Source: Collinsella sp. (GTDB lineage Bacteria; Actinomycetota; Coriobacteriia; Coriobacteriales; Coriobacteriaceae). From it: DNA of 64,000 nucleotides. The position numbers and the translations under genes are program-made. Shown piece after piece: positions 18,901-23,868 of the stretch (positions within the stretch are counted from its first letter, which is position 1; the number at the start of each line of letters is the position of its first letter). Below the pieces are notes generated by a model. That model worked only from the letters and a program-made list of their open reading frames with translations, was not told the origin of the DNA and made no database searches. The stretch covers positions 8,791-72,790 of the forward strand of contig DXZT01000054.1 of assembly GCA_019419545.1 (NCBI GenBank), written 5' to 3'.

Positions 18901-20375
18901 GTGTAGTTCACCTGGATGGGCTCAGTATCGTCGACCGTAAGAACGCCATCGGTAATCTTAAAGTGGCGCAGCGGAATCAGCGACGCAGGAATCTTAACCG
19001 TCACGATATCGCCGGTCCGGGGCTTGCTCTTTTCGGCATGCTGAACGGTAATGACCAGGTTCGCAGCGGCACCCGTATATTTGTAGGTATCGACATTGCC
19101 TTCGGTCTTCTTTGTCGGCTTGTCAAACGTCGTGCCGTTATACACGACAGACGTAAAGTTGTCGACCTGCATAAAGTCGCCCAGCTCGTCAGTAAACGTA
19201 ATGTAGCCAGACTTATGCTCGCCATAACCGCCGTGAACTTCGGTCGGGTAACCAGCTTGGATAATGCTTCCCGAGATCTCTTCGAAGATTTTCTCGAGCT
19301 CAGAGGCGCTGGTTGCCGACTTGTAGTAATCGGAGTTTTCTGCACGTGTGCCATAATCGATGGTCCACACTTCACGGCGATTCTTGTAAGTAATGCTTGA
19401 CGAGGCAACAGGATAATTGCTCGACACGGCATGCATGAACTTATTCTCTTTGCTTGTGTCATCAGCCGTGGGCTCGTCACTGGGATTTACGCCGCTAAAA
19501 ATACCAATCGTATAAATGTCGGCACCTTTATCCTTGATCTTCTTGGCGCTGTTGATAGCGTCATTGGCAACTTCGTTCTCGAATCCGTCCCAACTCGTGG
19601 GCGAGCCATCGGTGAAGAAGACAACGACCTTCTTGGCATCAGCACGCCCAGACGAAATGCCCTCGGCCAGCTGCAGGCCATAGTCGGCGTGCGTGGCACC
19701 GGCAGGCGTAATGGAATTGATTGTTTCCTTGAGGCTCTTTGCACCATTACCCGAGCACGCCGTCAACTTTTGCATTGTCTGCGAGTAGTTGTAGGTGTTG
19801 AGGCCCTCGCGATACTTATCATTACCGACCTCATCGCTCTTCTTCTTCTTGCCTGCAAATTTAACGATGGCAACCTGATGCTGCTTGTTTTCATCCTTGA
19901 TCTTCTCGTTTTGCTTGGCGATGGTACCGATGAAGCTGTTGGCGGCATTCTTGAGCGCAACGATACGCTGGATGGAACCTCCATCGCCCATAGGGTCATT
20001 CATCGAACCAGAAGCGTCTAGCACCAGCACGATGTCGAGCGGCTTGCCGGAGACCGTCGTATCGGATGTCGAAGAGATAGCCAACAGCGTGGTCAGGAAA
20101 TCAGAATCCCCGTTCTCGACTGCCCTGACCGTCTTGTCGGTCCAGATTCGGCCGACGTTTTGAGTTGTTATTTCCTTTCCGTTATAGCCGCCGGCCCAGA
20201 GCTTCCAGTGGTTGCTGGTGTCGTAGTCGACGACCGTTTTTCCGGTCATGGCCGGTCCGTCCATTCCTGTGCTGGACCTGGCGTTGGCCTCGGGCAGCAT
20301 GGCAAATGCTGCAGCCGGCAACACCAGCACTACGGCCAGTATCACCGCCAAGAGACCCCTCGTGTACTTACCCAT
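12960..20375 (-). CDS. Giant LPXTG surface protein: vWA plus 13 isopeptide-type repeats
   Basis: A 2471-residue cell-wall protein. A signal peptide (1-32) is followed by a von Willebrand factor A domain (about 110-370) with an intact MIDAS start DASGS (Asp120, Ser122, Ser124). Residues to about 640 are probably an adhesin head. Then come 13 tandem domains of 100-190 residues of the streptococcal pilin isopeptide (Spy0128/FctA, Cna_B-like) type. They are recognisable by a lysine before LxGR near the start and an FxNxY end. A Pro/Thr stalk, LPTTG (2439-2443), a hydrophobic helix and RKR complete the sortase anchor. Domains 4-7 are close paralogues; domain 11 carries a Glu/Asp/Ala insertion. AAGGGAG precedes the start. 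No sortase or pilin partner is nearby. It is probably a tip adhesin or stand-alone fibre. Confidence 0.92.
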   Translation of the reverse strand: MGKYTRGLLAVILAVVLVLPAAAFAMLPEANARSSTGMDGPAMTGKTVVDYDTSNHWKLWAGGYNGKEITTQNVGRIWTDKTVRAVENGDSDFLTTLLAISSTSDTTVSGKPLDIVLVLDASGSMNDPMGDGGSIQRIVALKNAANSFIGTIAKQNEKIKDENKQHQVAIVKFAGKKKKSDEVGNDKYREGLNTYNYSQTMQKLTACSGNGAKSLKETINSITPAGATHADYGLQLAEGISSGRADAKKVVVFFTDGSPTSWDGFENEVANDAINSAKKIKDKGADIYTIGIFSGVNPSDEPTADDTSKENKFMHAVSSNYPVASSSITYKNRREVWTIDYGTRAENSDYYKSATSASELEKIFEEISGSIIQAGYPTEVHGGYGEHKSGYITFTDELGDFMQVDNFTSVVYNGTTFDKPTKKTEGNVDTYKYTGAAANLVITVQHAEKSKPRTGDIVTVKIPASLIPLRHFKITDGVLTVDDTEPIQVNYTSSVKKDALDNLFTPEQVVGLKDYIKRNTITAEDGSKTVNFYANKWNGGTLGDTIANFEPADSNRYYYFQKQTPIYVDKNCTTPATGSLAAEGIYYYKDEFEAKGTDSKVEPRTAIIEFTGGHAAQFEGAIVRDASGNLSFSEGTARLAFIDELHTTKELVGGNPTGTAADVLNPKWNNTSAKSDATEVDVHLGNNGKISFNVTPATVDAKTSFGLTKVLEGREWTDADKFKFELSATSENDAPMPAPATATVTKANLDDKGKAAINFGEITHNKPGEYTYEVREVKGDAGGITYSKNVATFKVTVAVKVTGGLKADVEKISGETEFKNTYSAKTETSLTLEATKKLTGRPMADDEFKFALSYAEHDEVLLDATNKGGKVEFGPLTYTTESLAKLVEEEKASFDDSSDKPTWTIRYTAAEQTGKLPAGVSAAVSAIDAYVTVVDNGDGTLTATADYGDAGNEFVNAYTAAPAEASLVGEKNLQVPDGLTPADIAGKFTFTVTGEEGAPMPANASVTNDAKGKVDFGKITFTLDDLNKALGEKPEKREHTFTYTVTESGEVAGVTNDAKLSREVSFTVTDDSKGKLSVSRNPDGNAAFTFTNTYNVTPVETSVTDKIAATKVLTGRDMAEGEFSFELVEGEGKDAKVVATGKNAADGKITMSTIEYTKAGMHTYTLREVKGNAGGITYSDAKFTIETTITDNGDGTLSATHVLKDVKVAEFKNSYTVTPEDSSVTDQVTATKFLDGRDLKAGEFRFELVEGNNVVATGTNNADGKIVMDPVTYTAAGEHIYTLRETKAGATENGITYSAAEYTIVTTVTVTDNGDGTLSVEHKLQNDEKATFENAYTVTPKSSSVTDQITVTKVLTGRDLKEGEFSFELVEGDKVVATGKNDASGKITMGAVKYDKAGKHTYTLREVPGDANNGITYDSKTYTIETTITDNGKGELVAKHELKGDNEAKFNNSYKPNPDEFSVTDQITVTKVLTGRNLKDSEFSFELVEGDKVVATGTNNAEGKITMGAVKYTKPGKHTYTLHEVKGGTTSKGIAYSDAKYTIETTITDNGDGTLEAKHVLKDDVKAATFENAYSVTPLDAELDFDLSKAIDGRDWTDSDKFSFTITAPEGTPLPDPATVTVSKKDAKDGIAVIKFGKIRYTAAGTYKYEIRENAGNTVGMTYDSHVATAEVTVTEDGDGNLTANVTKKENGRFTNTYRTELNYTAAGGLWLSKYLDGRPMTEGQFTFTVTPADDASARALGLLPGANSFKSPEAAEATVGLIDILAGHEVKFTQADAGKTFKYTVAEKNDGQPGYTYDDAVRTVTIAIADDTAGTLTATTTVSGGPEGTHETVHKSGENKVEKALVPFHNSYSATTNTPGGTAAQVVATKTLTGRPMADGEFWFGIAYQGELVAYENLKPNIGGHVSFDTLHYDTKMLANLEAAGLAYRTDKDGKLAWTINYTAYEDLFGLPNGVSATTWSFGFKVIVVDNGDGTLTATVDYGGVEPLFENVYGADAVDAALTGTKKLQVAEGLTPADITGKFTFTVTADEAGAPMPERTTVTNDAAGNVDFGKIHFTLEDLNRALGVTDDATDKAEADEADEAEADEAEAEEADPAADANVDESEPAAPTAPRSHTFAYTVTETGSAPGVTNDANATRKVSYTVTDDGAGHLSVVRNGDDGAAFTFINTYSVTPTDSVVTDRVKTVKRLTGRDLAAGEFTFDLLEDGVVVASGTNDANGTVTLSPIRYEAPGTHTYTLREACPNALGLYKGVTYDGTTYTVVATVSDNGDGTLAVTHKLEGTTESAGFTNKYHAMPTQVSIGAIKVLEGRELKKDEFSFKLVGEGIESTVTNDADGKISFDKFEYDEPGTHVYTISEVKGDEAGMTYDKSVFTATVNVVDDGEGSLKASVAFAKGDKSVEGIVFNNTYKKPETPTPTPDPGTPKTVTNIVKTVKGFLPTTGDQQAAALLMAFVIAMAGVGALVWGIRKR

Positions 20376-20476
20376 CGTGTCTCCCTTCTCGCGGTCTCAG
20401 ACCTTGCATCAGCCTAAAGTTACGAAATGAGACACAATTAGGGCAGGTGACACACGTTCCAAATTTGATTTTGGGC

Positions 20477-20494
20477 GTGAGACAAATGTCTCAC
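20477..20494. promoter_or_regulatory. GTGAGACA palindrome upstream of the surface gene
   Basis: A perfect 18-nt palindrome (GTGAGACA, AA, TGTCTCAC) sits about 100 bases upstream of the surface-protein start. A related ATGAGACAC half-site lies near 20427. The arrangement suits a dimeric repressor or activator; no cognate regulator can be named. Confidence 0.5.
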
Positions 20495-20557
20495 CAAAGT
20501 TGAAACACGAGCGTTTTCGCAGGAAAACGGGTGCGACTCGGAGCCAACAGGTCAAAA

Positions 20558-20588
20558 TGATCCGTTTTTCTCCGTCCCCGGGGGATCA
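20558..20588. repeat. 31-nt TGATC...GATCA palindrome, copy 2
   Basis: Same length and core (CTCCGTCCCC) as the copy at 12615. It lies just outside the type II fold-back copy 2. Confidence 0.8.
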
Positions 20589-20600
20589 GTTGGTAACGCT

Positions 20601-20762
20601 CGCCACGAAATCGGGCCATCTACTACGTTTGACTCGATACCCCCGACCATAGCCGCTTTTCATGAAAAACCGCAAGCGTTCTACCTGCGGTTTTCATTTC
20701 GCATTACTTGACGTGGTCGAGGGCTGCCGCCTAAACGTAGTAGATAGGCCCATTTCGTGGCA
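20601..20762. repeat. Type II fold-back element, copy 2
   Basis: A 162-bp element with arms CGCCACGAAATCGGGCCATC-like (20601-20630) and the inverted copy at 20733-20762. The central hairpin stem is AAAACCGCA/TGCGGTTTT around CGTTCTACC. It is the counterpart of 12657-12820 across the surface gene. Confidence 0.85.
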
Positions 20763-20796
20763 GACGGGTCACGCGGCAGCCCTCGTGAGGCAAAAA

Positions 20797-20827
20797 TGAT
20801 CCGTTTCCCTCTGTCCACGGGAGATCA
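20797..20827. repeat. 31-nt TGATC...GATCA palindrome, copy 3
   Basis: A slightly diverged copy (CTCTGTCCACGG centre) lying between the type II and type I fold-backs, as copy 1 does on the other side of the surface gene. Confidence 0.75.
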
Positions 20828-20854
20828 AGGGCTGCTACGGATATGGTGCTATTT

Positions 20855-21008
20855 CAAAACTATGCCGGATTACGGGGCTAAAGTCGGAGTCCTCATCCAT
20901 ACAGCCTTTTTTTGAAAAACGGCAAGCAGTCTACCTGCGGTTTTGTTTTTGGGATTTTCTGTATGGTCGGAGGTTCGCTATCCAGCCCCGTAATCCGGCA
21001 TAGTTTTG
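20855..21008. repeat. Type I fold-back element, copy 2
   Basis: A 154-bp element with perfect 25-nt arms (20855-20879 and 20984-21008; core CAAAACTATGCCGG). The inner pair is CCATACAG/CTGTATGG and the central block contains TCTACCTGCGG. It has the same length as the copy at 12413. Confidence 0.85.
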
Positions 21009-21039
21009 TTCGCGACGGCACAACCGCGCGTTTAAGCGC

Positions 21040-21073
21040 GGGGCCGGTGGGGCTTTTTTGCCCCACCGGCCCC
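21040..21073 (-). terminator. Terminator hairpin of the Ech operon
   Basis: A perfect 14-bp GC-rich stem (GGGGCCGGTGGGGC with its complement) has a T6 loop. It lies 22 bases past the stop of the last hydrogenase gene. The uridine run is in the loop, so it may work mainly as a 3'-end stabiliser. Confidence 0.65.
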
Positions 21074-21094
21074 TATTCCAGCTCTATTTCAGCG

Positions 21095-21436
21095 CTATTC
21101 CGGCTTGGTTTCTACTGTGGGAGTCTTGTCCGCTGCGACTGGGGTGCGGGCGGTGTCCATAGTCAGGCAGTGCTTGGGGCAGCTCTCGATGCACTCACCG
21201 CACACCACGCAGGCATACGGGTCGATCGACCACGTTCCACCCTTGCGATCGACCGCGAGCGCGCCCGCCGGGCAGCGACGCGCGCACATGCCGCAGCAAA
21301 TGCACACGTCCATGTCGTTAACGATATGTCCGCGCAAGCGCTCGGGTACCGCGAGCTTCTCCTGCGGATAGCACACCGTTACCGGCTGCTTGACCATAGA
21401 ACCCAAGGCCGTCTTGGCAAATGTCAGTAAACTCAT
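21095..21436 (-). CDS. echF: Ech-type hydrogenase ferredoxin subunit
   Basis: A 113-residue subunit with two classical 4Fe-4S motifs: CICCGMCARRCP and CVVCGECIESCP. An N-terminal amphipathic stretch (SLLTFAKTALGSMVKQPVTV) is like that of EchF/HycF/NuoI, which docks on the membrane arm. It would carry electrons from reduced ferredoxin to the small subunit. It is the last gene of the operon, 7 bases after the large subunit. Symbols follow the Methanosarcina ech order, which the operon reproduces. Confidence 0.88.
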   Translation of the reverse strand: MSLLTFAKTALGSMVKQPVTVCYPQEKLAVPERLRGHIVNDMDVCICCGMCARRCPAGALAVDRKGGTWSIDPYACVVCGECIESCPKHCLTMDTARTPVAADKTPTVETKPE

Positions 21437-21443
21437 GCCGCGC

Positions 21444-22532
21444 CTACCTTTCCGTGCAGCTAATGCAGGGGTCGATGGTCAGGATAATCATGGGCACGTT
21501 GGCAAGGAGCACGCCCTGCAGCGCATACGTCAGACCCGCCAGGTTTTGCGACGTCGGCGTTCGCACGCGAAAACGGTCCAGGTTCTTGGTGCCGCTGCCG
21601 CGCACATAGTAATACGCCTCGCCGCGCGGCTGCTCAATCACAACCTCGCCGCGCGCACCGTCGGCCGGCGTGAGCTTGGTGCGCCCGCCGATACCGTCGT
21701 GCGGAATCTTGCCCACAAGCTCCTTGATAATATCCATGGCCTGCGTGACCTCGGCACAACGCACCTGGCAGCGGGCATAGCAGTCGCCATCGCTAGCAAC
21801 GATAGGCTCAAACGCGGCCAGATCAGCATAGGCGCCGTCGCCAAACATGCGCACGTCGTAATCCACGCCCGAGGCGCGACCGAACGGGCCGACCATCGAC
21901 AGATCCAGCGCGTCCTTCTTGCTGATCACGCCCACGCCGTGCAGGCGCTCGCCGCAGCTATTGTCGTCCAAAAACGTATGCACCAAGGCCTCGTAGTCAG
22001 GACGCATGGCATCGAGCGTCTGGACAATGCCCGCCAGTTCGGAGTCCTCAATGTCGTGTTTAAGGCCGCCGATCTCGTTAATCGAAAGGATCACGCGGCC
22101 GCCGCAGGTGCTCTCAAAGATCTTAAGAATCTGCTCGCGTAGGGTCCACGAACGATAGAACAGTGCCTCGAAACCAAAGGCATCGGCGAGCAGGCCCAGC
22201 CACAGCAGATGCGAGTGAATGCGCGAAAGCTCGTGCAGAATGGTGCGGATATACTGCACGCGGCCGGGCACCTCGATGTCGAGCATGCGCTCGCAGGCGC
22301 TGGCATAGCCGCAGCTGTGGCCCACGGCGCAGATGCCGCAGATGCGCTCGGCGATGTAGCCAAACTGGTGCATATCACGCTTTTCGGTGAGCTTCTCGAG
22401 TCCGCGGTGCACAAAGCCGATCTGCGGAATTGCCTCGATGACGCGGTCGTCCTCGATCACCAGGTCCAGATGAAGCGGCTCGGGCAGCACCGGGTGCTGC
22501 GGGCCAAACGGAATAACGGAGCGATGTGCCAT
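21444..22532 (-). CDS. echE: [NiFe] hydrogenase large subunit, group 4 (Ech)
   Basis: A 362-residue large subunit related to NuoD/HycE. Both nickel-binding motifs are intact: N-terminal RICGICAVGH (Cys65, Cys68, His72) and C-terminal DPCISCTER (Cys356, Cys359), so this is a hydrogenase and not a complex I relic. The chain ends at TER, right after the second motif. As in EchE and CooH, there is no C-terminal extension, so no maturation protease cut should be needed. No hyp genes for NiFe cofactor assembly are in the window. Spacing of 5-7 bases on each side marks it as part of the operon. Confidence 0.93.
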   Translation of the reverse strand: MAHRSVIPFGPQHPVLPEPLHLDLVIEDDRVIEAIPQIGFVHRGLEKLTEKRDMHQFGYIAERICGICAVGHSCGYASACERMLDIEVPGRVQYIRTILHELSRIHSHLLWLGLLADAFGFEALFYRSWTLREQILKIFESTCGGRVILSINEIGGLKHDIEDSELAGIVQTLDAMRPDYEALVHTFLDDNSCGERLHGVGVISKKDALDLSMVGPFGRASGVDYDVRMFGDGAYADLAAFEPIVASDGDCYARCQVRCAEVTQAMDIIKELVGKIPHDGIGGRTKLTPADGARGEVVIEQPRGEAYYYVRGSGTKNLDRFRVRTPTSQNLAGLTYALQGVLLANVPMIILTIDPCISCTER

Positions 22533-22537
22533 GGGCC

Positions 22538-23257
22538 TTACGCCTCCTTTTTCTGCTTGTCGCGGGCGGCCTTGGCGGCAAGCGCCGCGCGGACCTTGGC
22601 CGCTTTCTCGGGATCCATGGCGGCGAGCTTTGCCTCCATCTCGGCAGCCTTGAGCGCGGCCTTCGCAGCAGTTTCATCGTGCTGAGCATCGGAGCCGGCA
22701 GCCGCAGCGGGCTGAGCGACGGCAGCGCCCGCAGCATCGCCAGCGCCCGCAGTGCCCTCCCCCGCAGCGGCCGTGGCAGTAGCAGCCTTCTCGGCCGCGG
22801 CCTTGCGCGCCTTGGCCTCGGCAGCGGCACGGACCTTCATGGCTTTCTCGCGCGCGGCCTTCACCTCGGGCGTGATAACGCTCATGGGCTCGGCAGTCGA
22901 GACCTGGTAGAAAAAGCCCTTAAAGTCAATCTGCATATCGGTGATGGCAAGACCAAACAGGTCGTGCGCTTCGTTTTCAAACGGGAATACTGCCGGATAG
23001 TACGAGCTGATGGACGGAATCTCCTGGTACTGATTAATTCCCTCAACCACCAGGTTCTCGATCGCATAGCTGCCGTCCTGCGCAATCTGCTCCTGAGCAA
23101 CACGAACGTTGATAAACGTATAGACCAGGCGATACGTGCCGTCGTCGACGTTGCGCTCGGCGTGCATTTGCACAAAGCGCGCGCCGACGCCCTTGAGCGC
23201 CTGGACATGCGACAGGAGCTCGTCGATCCCGACGGTGGTATAGATAGCCTTTTGCAT
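22538..23257 (-). CDS. echD: Ech hydrogenase 30-kDa subunit (NuoC-like)
   Basis: A 239-residue protein whose first 120 residues match the NuoC/HycE-N/EchD fold, including RLVYTFINV, SISSYYPAVFPFENEAHDLFGL and the IDFKGFFYQ end. Residues from about 130 onward are an Ala/Lys/Glu-rich low-complexity tail that EchD proteins normally lack, predicted as a charged helix and disordered. The gene start overlaps the preceding stop by one base (TAATG), so it is translationally coupled to echC. Confidence 0.87.
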   Translation of the reverse strand: MQKAIYTTVGIDELLSHVQALKGVGARFVQMHAERNVDDGTYRLVYTFINVRVAQEQIAQDGSYAIENLVVEGINQYQEIPSISSYYPAVFPFENEAHDLFGLAITDMQIDFKGFFYQVSTAEPMSVITPEVKAAREKAMKVRAAAEAKARKAAAEKAATATAAAGEGTAGAGDAAGAAVAQPAAAAGSDAQHDETAAKAALKAAEMEAKLAAMDPEKAAKVRAALAAKAARDKQKKEA

Positions 23258-23856
23258 TACTCGGCCTCCTTTGCAGCGGCGGGCGCGGCGGACCTGGTGG
23301 ACACGTTGGCCTCGACACCGTCACCGGCACCATCAGCCCCGGCCCCCGCAGCCACAAACCCGTCCTCGCCCAACTCAACGCCACCGTCCCAGGTAGCGGC
23401 ACCGCCCACGGTAAGCGGATCGCCGCCGGCGCGCATCACGGACTCCTTCTGGTCCAGGATGCCGCACGCCTCCACGATGGCATCGATCACGGTCTCGGGG
23501 CGAATGGCGCATCCGGGCGCGTACACGTCCACGGGAATCGCGCGGTCCACGCCGCCGATCACGTTGTAGGCATCGCGGAACACGCCGCCCGAGCACGCGC
23601 AGATGCCGCAGGCCACCACGCACTTGGGCTCGAGCATCTGGTTGTAAATCTGGCGCACGACAGGCAAGTTCTGAGCGTTGACCGAGCCCGTCACCAAAAA
23701 GATGTCCGCATGCTTGGGGTTGCCGGTATTGACCACGCCAAAGCGCTCCGCATCGAACAGCGGCGTGAGCGAGGCCAGCACCTCGATATCGCATCCGTTG
23801 CAGCTCGAGCCGTCGTAATGAATAACCCACGGCGAGCGCGACATTTTATGATCCAT
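23257..23856 (-). CDS. echC: [NiFe] hydrogenase small subunit (Ech)
   Basis: A 199-residue NuoB-like small subunit. The ligands of the proximal 4Fe-4S cluster are visible: Cys19 and Cys22 (SSCNGCD), Cys86 in the ACGICACSGG segment, and Cys116 in YAPGC. About 55 residues of Gly/Ala-rich sequence at the C-terminus exceed the usual EchC length. It receives electrons from EchF and passes them to the NiFe site of EchE. GGAGG precedes the ATG. It lies 12 bases after the membrane-subunit gene. Confidence 0.92.
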   Translation of the reverse strand: MDHKMSRSPWVIHYDGSSCNGCDIEVLASLTPLFDAERFGVVNTGNPKHADIFLVTGSVNAQNLPVVRQIYNQMLEPKCVVACGICACSGGVFRDAYNVIGGVDRAIPVDVYAPGCAIRPETVIDAIVEACGILDQKESVMRAGGDPLTVGGAATWDGGVELGEDGFVAAGAGADGAGDGVEANVSTRSAAPAAAKEAE

Positions 23857-23868
23857 GGATGCCGCCTC

